Made by a program: the position numbers and the translations under genes
From: Marasmius tenuissimus
Taxonomy: Eukaryota; Basidiomycota; Agaricomycetes; Agaricales; Marasmiaceae
Direction of reading: 5' to 3'
NCBI GenBank assembly: GCA_029532415.1
Contig: JAQOTA010000065.1
Location: 248,001-312,000 of the forward strand
DNA length: 64,000 nt
The notes under the pieces: generated by a model
Database searches by the model: none
Seen by the model: the letters and a program-made list of their open reading frames with translations, nothing else
Told to the model about the DNA's origin: nothing
Part shown: positions 26,271-37,479 of the stretch, one piece after another
How the letters are laid out: each line of letters starts with the position of its first letter
Numbering within the stretch: the stretch's first letter is position 1

Positions 26271-27711
26271 CATATACCACCTCAGCATCGTCTACGCCAA
26301 CGGTCTTGAATCTTCCTGTAACCAAGCCTCTGCCATAGACAATAACTCCCGAGCCTCGTTGAATCAGAGGGAGACGCGGGACGCCACCAGCTCGTCAAAG
26401 AACAAGGGAGGACCAGCATCATCGTCCAGCTTGCATGCAAAAGAACCTGGAGGGTATCATTACCGTGCTAGTGCGCCACGCAAGGCCGGATTTTGCCGTA
26501 GCCCCTGGATCAATTGTTCCGTCGGCCCAAGCCTTGTGTGGACAGATGTTAAGTTGGTTTCGAGTCGATTCCTCCACGTCCACACATCCATGGCCACATC
26601 CATGTTACTTACATTCCTGAAGGTCCCAACCAGTAGGTAGTCCACATAGATTTGTACCAGCACTTGAATGACGGGCCCGATTTGTGTCGATGTTTGTAAG
26701 TTGAGGAAACAACCAGGGTCCTTAGGTCCTGGGTGTATCTGAAGCTAAGTATGCATAATGCCGGGCGATCGAGGCGACCAACATCAATGAAGCGTTGGGG
26801 ATGCAATTCCCACAAGTTTGGAGCTGTGAAGCTCCCCCGGTATATAGATCTAGATTTTGAATATTGAAGCGACTTCACCTTGCACCATCCCAGTATTCAA
26901 GTTTGCCGGGTGGGTTGGAATGATTTCGTGAAGTTGAGGCGGCCTCGAGGTCAAATCTCTGTGCTATTTTTCAAGTCCAAGTTCCGTTTGCCATGGTGGG
27001 GATATCAATGAATATTGCTAATGATTATTGACTACGGTAAAACACAAACGAGTGATGAGAAATGCCCGACTAACGTCGGGCAGGTTTGTAAGGAATGAAA
27101 TGATTGACCTCACCAATGATTTGAAGCTTTGACCGGTGACCGCGGGCACCCCGCCGAGTCTCTAGAGGTGAAGCGAACGCGTCGCGTCGCAAGTTTGGAG
27201 TCGTGGCTTAACATATGCGTCAGTGACGATAAAAACCAGAGGGCCTCCGAGACTACCGTACATAAGGCATTCATAGCCGTGACGCATAAGATTTGGACGC
27301 CGCTCCCACTAGACTGTTAGCCTTCAGGAAGATCTCGGGCCTCAGGGCCTAGGACACATCTCAGCTCGTCTTTTGATATTCGAAAGCACCTGTGCCTTGA
27401 AGTTGGAACCGGCGGAAGTTTTACGGGGTTGCTCTCAGCTTTTGAAAGTTCCAGTTTTCCAGGGCCCCGACAGGTTTTTCTTTTCTTTTTGTTCTTGGAG
27501 TGTTTCGGGTCGTAGTCTCTACTTGTGAAGACTCGCCAAGTGTCGAGCTTCAAGATTGATATATTTTGATTCCGGTAGAGTTTCGACTGAAGAGTTTTTT
27601 GGGTTTTGGGTTTACTTTGAAATCGATTTGCTTTATTGGTCCTTGGTCCTTGGTCGAAAGCCGACGAATGGAAGCGTCGTAACGGAAAAGGCGGCGATTA
27701 GGGGTCTCCAC
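26271..27711. other. intergenic, no assigned gene
   Basis: No gene-like frame or motif. A short segment near 27619 is repeated on the far side of the inverted repeat (see the flanking repeat entries). Confidence 0.5.
27619..27650. repeat. short direct repeat left of the large inverted repeat
   Basis: A ~32-bp segment (starts GAAATCGATTTGC, ends TTGGTCCTTGGTCCT) recurs in the same orientation at about 30941-30974 with two small differences. A CCGACGAAT follows each copy at a similar distance. Confidence 0.7.
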
Positions 27712-28930
27712 TATGGCACAAATACTGTGTAAAAATTATTCGTGAGATTCGGGTGATATGAGATTCGAGATTGAGCCATGAGATTCCAATCCTCACTAGA
27801 CTTTGTATGAATGAGATTTGCCCCGTGGAATGGATTACAAGGAAATTTGAGCCGGAAGACGTCCCGATTCAAGTGACCTCGAGCAAGATTCAACTCGAGT
27901 TCGCGATCCGAGTCGAGTCGACCGTCGAAGGTCCGACACCAGACAAGGAAATGTTGAGTTGGGGCCGTCTCCCACTTGTCTCCCACGCTTCATCCGAGCC
28001 ACGGGGTAACACTTCAGAATTCTTCAAGTTTGTTTACTGCCTTCTTACATAGCTCTGACCCTAGTATGAGAAAGGTGTGTGCTTGCAAGCCCCACAATCG
28101 ATCATGCCTCCTCCTTTGTACGAACTCAAGAACGAGTAAGGCCCAAGGGCCCAGGGGGAGCAGATATTGCCATAAACTGAAATGACATACTACAGTGTTT
28201 TGTTAGAGCTATGGCTCATTCAAGCAACCTTAAAAACCCTAAAGGGATGGAACTGTAATCTTGACAACAACCTACTGATTTAGCGCGTCAAGAAGCTCCC
28301 CCTTAAGTATTTTCTGCCTTGAATTCACTGATTATGTGTGTTCATCCGATGACGACAACGTGGACTTTTCATATCGGGCAATAGGATTTCCGGTGCGCTA
28401 TTTTGTGAGACCGTGCCATCTTCCAACAAAGGACTGCAAGTTACTGCAAGCAACGAGCAGGAAGGAAAGTTGCCAACCTCCATGCCGGCCGTACCTCACC
28501 GGCAGTCAACCGGCAGTAGCTATTCAGTAGCTATTAGGACTTTCGGGCATTGAAGCGGCATGTTTGGGCTCACAATGCTATGAGATGAGCCTGACTCCCC
28601 CTTAATTCAGCGGGTTTGACTCATACTGTACCATTTCGAGTAATTCGGCATGGGGTGGGACGCGTGACCGGTTTGACCGAAATTTTGGATTCGACATATC
28701 CCCTCAAGACCTGGGACATGCCGAAATTTTTCGGCGATTTTGCGGGTGAGAGGAGTCCCTGGGCCAAAAATTTTCGGCCCAATGAAGATTTTATTTTCGG
28801 CAGACTGGCTTAGGACGCGTGACAGTGCGTGACACTTGGGTTCAACAACAGAGTCCGTGACCCGTGACTGTTGTTTTACTCGAAAATGGTACAGTATCTC
28901 CCCGATTTTGCGACATCTCATTCAAATCGA
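27712..28930 (+). repeat. left arm of a large imperfect inverted repeat
   Basis: Starts TATGGCACAAATACTGTG and ends GACATCTCATTCAAATCG. It pairs with the reverse complement of 29106-30175 over almost its whole length. It is interrupted by the 269-bp MITE and lacks about 125 bp that the right arm has near 29660-29790. A short open frame in both arms shares ITRKFEPEDVPIQVTSS, but this follows from DNA similarity and I do not call a gene. Confidence 0.9.
28626..28894. mobile_element. 269-bp MITE, Tc1/mariner-like (TA target-site duplication)
   Basis: The ends are inverted: CTGTACCATTTCGAGTAA on the left, and the reverse complement of the right end reads CTGTACCATTTTCGAGTAA. The element is flanked by TA on both sides (28624-28625 and 28895-28896). 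The other arm of the surrounding inverted repeat carries the same target uninterrupted, with a single TA (about 29137-29140), which proves insertion. No transposase frame fits inside, so it is non-autonomous. Confidence 0.88.
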
Positions 28931-28990
28931 CGTGTTCTTCCCCCTCAAAATCCAGGGGCTTTGATTAAATCTCTGCTGAAAACTCACCAT

Positions 28991-29105
28991 ACGAGGGAAA
29001 TCTCATCCATCAAAAGTCCGTTGAAAAGGAAATTCTTGCAGGCTGGACTCGAATCTCATATCACCCAAATCTCACAGATAATTTTTACACAGTATTTGTG
29101 CCATA
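28991..29105 (-). repeat. third, partial copy of the inverted-repeat terminus
   Basis: A minus-strand copy of the first ~115 bp of the repeat unit (TATGGCACAAATACTGTG to CCCTCGT) lies in the loop, directly abutting the inner end of the right arm. It is therefore in tandem with the right arm. Confidence 0.85.
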
Positions 29106-30175
29106 CGATTTGAATGAGATGTCGCAAAATCGGGGGGAGATATGAGTCAAACCCACTGAATTAAGGGGGAGTCAGGCTCATCTCATAATGTTGTTGGCCC
29201 AAACATGCCGCTTTAATGCCCGAACGTCGTCCTAATAGCTACTGAATAGCTACTGCCGGTTGACTGCCGGTGAGGTGCGGCCGGTATGGAGGTTGGCAAC
29301 TTTCCTTCCTGCTCGTTGCTTGCAGTAGCTTGCAGTCCTTTGTTGGAAGATGGTACGGTCTCACTGCAAAATAGCACACTGAAGATTCTGTTGCCCGACA
29401 TGAGAAGTCCTCGTTGTCATCGTCGGATGAGCACACATAATCAGCGAATTCAAGGCAGAAACTACCCATGGGGGAGCTTCTTGACACGCTAAATCAGTAG
29501 GTTGTTGTCAAGATCGTGGTTCCATCTCTTTAGGGTTTTTAAGGTTGCTTGAATGAATCGAAGCTCTAACAAAACACTGTGGTATGTCATTTCAGTTTAT
29601 GGCAATATCTGCTCCTCCCCGGGCCTTACTCATTCTTGAGTTTGTACAAACGAGGAGGCGGAACGGGTGGGAAAAATAATTGGACCGCAGCCACTGCTGG
29701 TAGAGACGGGTTGGAGCTCTTTGTAGGCTTTTTTTTGCCGCTGGTTTTGTACTGGCTGCAATTTTCATTTGTCTGGCTCTGGCAAGAAGGGATGATAGAT
29801 TGTGGAGCTTGCGAGCACACACCTTTCTCATGCTAGGGCCAGAGCTATGTAAGAAGGCAAATAAATGAATTTGAAGAATTCTGAAGGGTTGCCTCGTGGC
29901 TCGGATGGAGCGTGGGAGACGGCCCCAACTCAACATTCCCTTGTCTGGAGTCAGACTTTCGACGGTCGACTCGACTCGGATCGCGAACTCGAGTTGAATC
30001 TCGCTCGAGGTCACTTGAATCGGGACGTCTTCCGGCTCGAATTTCCTTGTAATCCTTTCCACGAGGGAAATCTCATCCATACAAAGTCTACTGAGGAATG
30101 CAATCTCGCAGGCTGGACTCGAATCTCATATCACCCGAATCTAACAGATAATTTTTACACAGTATTTGTGCCATA
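29106..30175 (-). repeat. right arm of the large imperfect inverted repeat
   Basis: The reverse complement of 27712-28930 without the MITE. It keeps the intact TA target site of the MITE and carries about 125 extra bases near 29660-29790. Its outer end (TATGGCACAAATACTGTG on the minus strand) is at 30175. Confidence 0.9.
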
Positions 30176-30940
30176 CCAAGGATTCAACTTGATTGCAAAA
30201 GGACTCGAGAAGGCAATACCGGGACTATTTCGCTGGGGTCGACCCTCGACGGTTTTTCTTCTTTCTTTCCTTTCATGTTCAAGTTTACATTTGCATCCTC
30301 ACTGAAAAGCTCCGAGTCCTTTGAAGTTTCACGGCCCACCAGAAGAGTATGTATGTATGTACTTACTCAGTGATATTGCTTGACCGACGTACAATCGGTG
30401 TTCAACGACCTACAGTACGTATTGCGCCAAGGGTGCGGCATGATGCATGATGGTTTGAATCATGACTGACCAATTGAAGAGAGACAAAAACAAAGACTCG
30501 GAGGACGTCTGATCCGGGTTATGGGTGGGTTTGTAAGAAACGATTTGGCTACCTCACCTCACCTTGTCGCTAAAAAAAACCACGAGTTGAAGCTGCTTTG
30601 ACCGACGGGGCCGCCGTGTGTTTCAGCAAGGGTAAAAGGTTTGACTTTGAGCTTCGTCGTGTGATATTTTTTTTTGGTCGTGACTCGTACCTTGGAGCCG
30701 GGGGGTTCGAGTCGGGACTCGATGGGACGAACTCGAAGGGACCGGATCGGGGCCGATATTTCCTTCGTTCTTGGGTCGGGTTGGCTTCTACTTGGAAAAC
30801 ACGAACTCCGGATTCCGGATGGAGATGCCACCACCCTTGAACCTGGCGCTGCCTTTTTTTACTTTTTGACTCCGGTGGAGTCATCGTATCGTCGGAAATC
30901 GGAGAAGCTTGATTTTTGATATTTTTACGATGGCATACTT
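30176..30940. other. intergenic, no assigned gene
   Basis: No recognisable gene. There are short overlapping Arg/Ser-rich frames on both strands and a short TATG repeat near 30345. Confidence 0.45.
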
Positions 30941-30974
30941 GGAAATCGATTCGCTTTTATTGGTCCTTGGTCCT
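30941..30974. repeat. short direct repeat right of the large inverted repeat
   Basis: Partner of the segment at 27619-27650, same orientation. The pair brackets the whole inverted-repeat structure at a distance of about 3.3 kb. Confidence 0.7.
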
Positions 30975-31266
30975 GACCTCCAGGCTCCGAAGCCCGACGA
31001 ATTGCACCTGGGCAGTGGGAAGCGAAACCGAACTTGGAAGAGCTCTCGGTGACACTGACACTGATAGGGGCTTTAGTCTCTTTTTTACAACGAACACGAA
31101 CACGAACGCGAGTTCGCGATCGGTACCATGGAACTGAGACAAAAAACCACACACGCGCGATCGTTGAAACGGTGACGAAAGTTCGAGGGGGTCGAGCGGA
31201 GGTTTCGCGGAGGCGGATGGAGAGGAGGGAAAGGGGAGAGAGGATGTCTAGGAACGGGATGGAGCC

Positions 31267-31670
31267 TGGAGGAAGGGAATGCTGTAGAAACGAAGAAAGA
31301 GACTGATCGACAGTTGTTCATGCGGAAGCGGTGATACCTCGGGAGCCTCAACAAACATTGGACATTGGAGGAGCTAGAAGCTTTCAAGTCAGAGTACTGC
31401 AGATCGCTTTTTCGTTTTCGCGTTCGGTAGACAAGTTTGATTACTTTGATCTTCAACGTAGGACGGCATGAAATTCAGGTCTGAGAACCAGCACGTCCCA
31501 CAGTGAGGAAGGAATGTAGAGCGAGGGCGAGGGAAAAGACTGATCGGCGGTGCTCATGCCGCATGCGGGGAGCTCAACGTCAAAATTGGACATTGGAGCC
31601 AGGAGAACTAGAAACTGGGGTGGAATATGCAGATCCCAGTTGGACAAGTTTGATTGCTCCTTCGAAATCC
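31267..31670. repeat. diverged tandem duplication, two ~170-bp copies
   Basis: Copies at about 31267-31440 and 31503-31670 share GACTGATCG, ATTGGACATTGGAG, the GGAGAACTAGAA / GGAGCTAGAAG segment and GACAAGTTTGATT, in the same order and spacing. They are clearly diverged. Confidence 0.75.
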
Positions 31671-32441
31671 TTTGGAACGACGTGCAATTTATACCACGTC
31701 CACGTCCACGTCCACTTCAAAGAGGATCCAGTCGTGCGGGTGGCGAAATATAATATTCTTTCGCAGAGAGGTGAGGTAAAAGATACACAGGTGGATGAGG
31801 GGAGCTATATCGACAAATGTATGTATGTATGTGTATGATGTAGTGATGACAAGAAAAATGAGTTCGAGTCCGAGGGGTTGGGTGGGGGGAGGGGGAGGGC
31901 AGGGGCTACAGGTAACAGCCGCGATATAAAACATGGAGGGATGAGATTATTGGGGGGGCGAATGAGGGTAAGTAAGTAAGTTGAAGAGAGGGAAAGAATA
32001 AGCTAAGATACGATAAAGATATTTCCGGATTGTAATTATGGAATGGAAAGGGGGGGACAGGGTGTTCCGAAGGCGTTCCAAGAAAGAATTGAAGATGGTT
32101 GGGGGGGAAAGAAGCAAGCATGCAAAGTGCGAAGAAGAAGAAGGAAGATCCGACCATCCAAAAGTGAAAGGTATTAAGGTTGACAAGAAAGATAAAAAAA
32201 AATGATGGTGATGATGGTGATGATGATACGGTTCAGATGAGACAAGAGACGAGACGAGACGATACAGACGATACTTTTGAGGGTGGGGGTGTTCCCGTGT
32301 GGGCTACACAAAAAAAACGAACGAACGAACGATCAGTACCAGTACCACCCAAAAGATGAACGGACTCACGGTGACGGTTATAGATACATCATAAGAAAAA
32401 AAAAATCTCCTTCCTTCCTCCTTCCATCCATGCACGTCCAA
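31671..32441. other. intergenic, purine-rich with microsatellites
   Basis: Downstream of the zinc-finger gene. Contains TATG repeats (about 31816), GATGGT/GATGAT repeats (about 32203) and CGAA repeats (about 32321). No gene-like frame. Confidence 0.5.
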
Positions 32442-34385
32442 CTACCGTCCATCCTGACTACTATCCCTACTCGACCTACTCCTCTTCTCCAACAACTCTT
32501 GATGATCCATCTGCCAAATCGACTTGAGATCTACGGGCCCGCGGGTTCGAGTGTGTTGAGGTGACTCGGAACCTGAACCTGTAGACGAAGTCGGGGAAGA
32601 CGTGATTTCGAATTCGCGAGGGGGAGGCAAATCGAGCGGTCTGGTCATGAGAGGGTGGTGGGTAGGTGGGGAAGGCATCAAGAGGAAGGAAGGGAGGAGG
32701 GGTTCTTGGAGTGGTTGAGGACCTGGACGATTACTGCCGGGAATTTGTTGAGGCTGGGAGGGCGGGTTGGAGCTGGTTTGGTAGAGGACGGCGGGGGAAG
32801 AGTTGGATGTGGGACCGACACGAGCGTGCGCGTGCGCGTGTGCGTGACCGCCCAGTTCAAAGTGAGAACGGGAGCGGTAGGGTTGACGGATGATGGGGTC
32901 GTTGGTGATGGCTAGGTTGGCTAGGCTGCGAGTGAGGTCGAGTGGGTCCTGGGGAGGGATTTGTTGGTGTTGAGCTTGGTGGCGGCGGGGAGGAGTGACG
33001 GAGAGGCTGCGTTGGAGGGGACGGTTGTTGTTGTTGAAGGTAGAGCGAAGGGGGGACTGGGGAGGGGTGTTGAGTGCTGCTGCGGTTACGGCTGGGGAGA
33101 TCTGCTGCGTCTGGGTGTGAGCGAGGACGGAGGTAAGAAGAGCGATACGCTCTGCTTGGACTGCGGCAGAGATGGAGTCTCCGTTCCCTTCGGCGTCTGG
33201 AAAGATGTTTGTTAGTTTCTGCGAATATTTTTTGAGAGAAAAACTCACAAGGCAAGCACGTCTGACAGACTTTTCTCCTCCTCCAATTCAGATAATTGCA
33301 CTTTCTGCAGATCCAATCGCCCGGCTGATGAGAAATGGGACCTCTGTTGCCGGTGTTGAGGATGGGTGGGTGATTGACACCAGCGAGGTTGCCAGGACGT
33401 AGCTGACCTGGGTCGGGGAAGGGCTCGTTGTCGGGCCAGTACATGATGCACGGGTTGAGTGGATCTGACGAGACATTTTGGACACGACCGCCGATGGCAA
33501 AGGCACGGCCAGAGGGAGTGAGAAGCGGGTGAGCAGACTTGTTGGTGGTGGAGAGACCTGAGAGAGGGGCAGAGACGGAGTTTACGGCCTGTTGCTGGGT
33601 TGGACGGAGAGGAGAGACAGGGGGTGATGCGGACGCGTAGTTGTGGTGATTGTTCTGGAACCTAGGAGAGAGCGGGGACGTCGGCTGGGAGATTGTCCTG
33701 GGAGTGTTGCATCCGATACACGCTTGGTTGCGTCCAAAGTTGTGTACGCCGCAGCGACAGATCCAGTCACCGACACGGAACTGGGAACGTACAGAGGGAG
33801 GCGGTGGTGGATTTGTAGAGAGGTGGTGGATGTTCATGGCGGTGGTGGTGGTGTCCTTGAATACGACTCGCTGCAGCTTTTCAAAGGGCTCGAGGTCCCT
33901 CGCTTGTGCAGGACGAACGGCGATGGGAATGGGTGGAGAGACGGAGAGAACGGTGAGCGCAGCGCAGGCCTAGTTAAAAGAGTCGTCATCGTCAGTTTTA
34001 AATCAAATTCGCTGAACAAATTTAACAGATGGATTTCCAAGGATTTCCATCGATAGGCGGCTCAAGGAAAAACGAGTCGCCGCGACGCGTGCGATCGACA
34101 CGTGCAACATCGATCAACTCTCTAGAGTGTGTCACTCACCTCTTGGTGGCTTGGAAACACCGCCCACACTCTTGAAACACGTCCTCCACGCAGCGACCAC
34201 AGCGTCGCAGGTCCGACCCGACACATCACCACAGAAAAGAATTCGTCACGAAACGTCTCTGGTGGCAACTCTACAATCTCCAACACACGAGACTCCCGTT
34301 CCAAAAACATCTCCAGCTCCACATTCTCCGCCGAAAAAGAATCAAAGCTCGAGCTCGAACACGTCGACGAAACGGGGGAGGACAT
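32442..34385 (-). CDS. RRM plus tandem RanBP2-type zinc-finger protein (Nrp1-like)
   Basis: Three minus-strand exons: 34385-34140, 33969-33249, 33196-32442, giving 573 residues. The N-terminal part looks like an RNA-recognition motif (LEIVELPPETFRDEFF, then VSRVWAVFPSHQEACAAL). Two RanBP2-type fingers follow: GDWICRCGVHNFGRNQACIG C and GDWICRKCNYLNWRRRKVCQTC. The rest is a long Pro/Ser/Gln/Asn-rich tail with His-Ala repeats and an ending LKSIWQMDHQELL. This order matches the fungal asparagine-rich Nrp1 family of RNA-binding, stress-granule-associated proteins. The first finger has one residue, not two, between its first two Cys. Exon 1 was added because the frame stays open across the 170-nt intron and completes the RRM. 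The ATG at 34385 is preferred over an in-frame ATG at 34544. Confidence 0.8.
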
Positions 34386-35312
34386 TTGGTGGGGGGCCGC
34401 CTTTCCCCTCCCTCTATAAATCCCTTTTTCTTTTACGATAATTACCTGATCCTCATCCCAATTTTGGCACCTGCCATTCCATAAACGAACGCTTCTTCTT
34501 GTAACCATGGCGGATCCAGAGCTCGAGTCAAATCTCAGGGACAAAATCTAAACGTTAACCCAAGCTTCCTTCTCCATTCGTACAATCTTTCCGAGGTACC
34601 GAGCCGTACCATCTGCTTTGCTTTTTTTATATGCCCGCCTATGAGATCATGATTTGACCATGTGTTTCCAGCTCATCATTGTGCCAGTGGGGAGAAAGAG
34701 AGTCATTCGAAGCGTTTGGAAGGGAGGTTTTTACATGTACATTGTAGACGGCGACGAAGGAGGGAGAACGTAAGTAGCGCCCTGTTAGAGACTCACGTAA
34801 CCTTCCCGACGTCCTCCGAATAGCCACTTTCAAGTACGAGTTACGAGTAGAAGACGATCTCTGAAGCAGGCGGCCTCTCATAATTCATTCTATGCTCGTT
34901 CGTTACATGATCCATTCTCCTTTACTGCAACTGCAACGACAACTACAAGTATTCAGTGTCATGGAGATGGCGGCCATTCAACACCTCTCAACCTCCGACG
35001 TTTGCGTATTCCGAGCCTACCGACCCTCAAGCCGTAGGCAAAGTTCGTTCCGAATTCTCCATTTGTTGTGTATCATATCTCCGACTGCGATGACAATAGA
35101 CAGCGTATGCGAAACCTCAGCTATGACATAGATAATAGACATGCTTGTGACGGCGACTTTGATGTGAGGTTGAGACCGTCCCGTAGTATTATTGAGTACT
35201 TATGAAAGCGGAGGGTCGGAACGTCGGAGATGGCCTCTCACACTGACAGAAATCGTAATGGGTAATGGCCCGCGCTTATGGAATGCATCATACCATTTTT
35301 AGTTTCATGTTG
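34386..35312. other. upstream region of the RRM/zinc-finger gene, no other gene
   Basis: A TTTATAGAG-type element (minus strand, about 34415-34420) lies 30 nt before the chosen ATG. Nothing else gene-like is visible. Confidence 0.5.
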
Positions 35313-36300
35313 TGGGTGTTGTGTGGGCGCACGATAGCAATAGCGATTCGAACCCTGAGCAGAGTCTAGACTCGGGAAGGAGGCTGTACGTCGCCGTCGG
35401 GCCGTGTATTGTATGTTGAAAGCGTCACTCAAAGGTCGATGTTGAAGAGAACGCAGTGGGCTAGGTGTTGTAATACCTATTCTTTTCAGAGCCAACGAGA
35501 AAGGTACCTGTCAGATTATTTTTTTTAAAAAAAAAAGAGAACTTTGCGTTGCTGTGCTGAAGGCCACGAAGCCAGGCTCTACGGTCAAAGCGGGCAGTCG
35601 TAATCTTACACAGCTAGTCATATGCAACGAGGTGGCCAGGGGCCCCAGGGATGACTCGTCAGAGAAATATGAGGTCAATCGTCAGGGCCAGCTGCCACGT
35701 CTTTGAAGTTTGACTGGCTGAAGGGAGGAATTGGCTCGTAATTTATCGGATTTTTTTACAGTGTTGGGGAGACAAGCTACGAGGTACCCACTGCCCAGTC
35801 ACATATTATTATGTGCCCCTCAGGAGACGGACTCGGGATGTAAGTAGAGAACTCGCTATTCCGAACCTTTCGAGTCAAAAACTCTCTGCCATGCGCCTGG
35901 CCCGTGAAACGCCGTCAGTTGAATACCTTCCCCGACTTGAACTGAAGTTTGTTTTACTTACCTCCAATCCGTCTGTCCGTCCATCCGTCGAGTTTCAAAA
36001 AAAAAAAAAAGGACCAATGCAGTGGTGAGCCTAATCTCGTCCCGTTATTATATATATATATAAAATTCGGTTTTAGATTCGGTGTAGTACGGACATTGGG
36101 GTGTTCCGACGCCGTCGACCCTTTGCCATGTATGTATGAAGAGGGAATGAATCGAGGGAGATTATTAAGAGAAAAACATTGCCAGGGATCTCGGCAAGAA
36201 GAATTTGGAGAGCTGGATCTCAAGGATTTGAAACGTTGATACCTCCCCCTCCCCCCCCCCCCCCCCGCACAAGCTTCAACGCCACGGGGTGCTTTACTGA
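35313..36300. repeat. diverged ~1-kb tandem duplication, copy 1
   Basis: Shares a series of landmarks in order with the next kilobase: GTGGGCGCACGAT (35323), GTAATTTATCGGA (about 35738), GGCCCGTGAAAC (about 35900), GGGGTGTTCCGACGCCGTCG (about 36099) and GATCTCGGCAAG (about 36187). It also contains poly-A and AT runs. No gene. Confidence 0.75.
36244..36266. repeat. poly-C run
   Basis: An almost uninterrupted run of C (23 bases with one T), near the junction of the two duplicated units. Length may be unreliable in assembly. Confidence 0.9.
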
Positions 36301-36329
36301 TGGCGAGGTGATGATGAAAGGAAGGTTGT

Positions 36330-37140
36330 TGTAGTTTGTGGGCGCACGATACTTGAAGCTTGAATTGATCGATGGCCGGTGTAAATCTTACCTCTGCGAC
36401 GGTGAGAGTGATTCGGAGTCGTGAGTGATTTTTTTTTTTTTTCATTGGCAGGGTATGAGGGAGGTGTGAGGTATTCGTCACAGCTCGTGAGTTCACCGTC
36501 AAGGGAGTTCTGGGAATGCCAGGATCGAAGCAGGAGGGATCCAGGGGCCTACGCGCGCGTTTGTCGTCGCGTAACATTTGTATAGTATGAGCGCTGAGCG
36601 GTGAAGAGCATCTATAGCCGTAGGGGGGGAATGAATCAACTCCCCTGGACTCCTCGGAGCATCAGGCCAGCTCGCTAAAGGTATGACTTGAGTCTGGTCT
36701 TGTTTATTGTGAAGGGGGAGGAAATGACTTGTTACTTGTAATTTATCGGAGGATTTTACTGGGGGACTTGCAGACGTAAAGAAGTAATAGCAGTCAGATT
36801 TTGACCCCCTCATGCTGCGGGAGTGAGACGCGCCCTAGGGACGTAGTTCCCGCCGGGTCTGAGGTACATACCTCCGAGCTTTTTGCCCGTGAAACCCAGA
36901 ATCTAGAAACACCGTCAGCTCCCCACTGGTGCCAGTGACCTTTGAAAACGGACGGCGAACCCCCCGTCTCCGCCCCAATCTCATCCCATTCGGCGTTAGA
37001 TTGAGTATGGGGTGTTCTGATGCCGTCGACCCTGCGAGGAGGGAGAGAGGCGTATGTATTAACGATCTCGGCAAGGATTCTGTGAGTTTAGAGACTATCA
37101 CTGTTAGCGAGCTTTGGATCTTAAAGATCCGTGCGTAGCC
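36330..37140. repeat. diverged ~1-kb tandem duplication, copy 2
   Basis: Same landmarks as copy 1 with an offset of about 0.9-1.0 kb: GTGGGCGCACGAT (36338), GTAATTTATCGGA (about 36738), GCCCGTGAAAC (about 36886), GGGGTGTTCTGATGCCGTCG (about 37010), GATCTCGGCAAG (about 37063). Both copies translate a shared GCSDAVDP, which only reflects the DNA similarity. Confidence 0.75.
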
Positions 37141-37479
37141 GTGTAACCGAAGGTGTGGGGCTATTCAAAGCTTTTTGAATTCAGTGTGGACCAACTCCGC
37201 GGTATACCTTGGATTTTCTTTGAGGTATTATGGACACTATTTTTTTTTTTCACGCCTTTCTCATGAAGTCGCCGTCTGTTATGCGAGAGAAATGAGTGTG
37301 AAGATATTGTCGTTGGAATCTGTTGTGCTTCGTCGGGGAGGTCACTCACTACTAACTACTTAGCACTCCGTTCGCTCGGTGTTTGCTGCAGTCTGTGGTC
37401 TAGCTGGGAGGGAAAACGATCCACGATGGAAGATCAAGAGGGAAAAAAGGATCGTGAGAAATATTGAAGACACGCGTGT

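Noticed and set aside
28590..28640. Fragment of ribosomal DNA (CCTTAATTCAGCGGGTTTGA resembles the ITS2/28S junction)
   Set aside because: Only about 14 bases resemble the rRNA junction, neither side continues as rRNA, and the segment is part of both arms of the inverted repeat.
27770..30080. Protein genes in the two arms (shared ITRKFEPEDVPIQVTSS frame)
   Set aside because: The frames are similar only because the DNA is a repeat. They end at different points, have no start context or family motif, and one is broken by indels.
32655..33250. Plus-strand Gly/Arg/Val-rich frames opposite the zinc-finger gene
   Set aside because: They are antisense shadows of the Pro/Ser-rich tail of the RRM/zinc-finger protein, whose splice sites and zinc motifs are convincing.
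35281..35360. tRNA gene on the minus strand, based on a GGTTCGAATCG B-box-like sequence
   Set aside because: The flanking bases do not pair into a T-arm, and no A box, anticodon arm or acceptor stem can be drawn.
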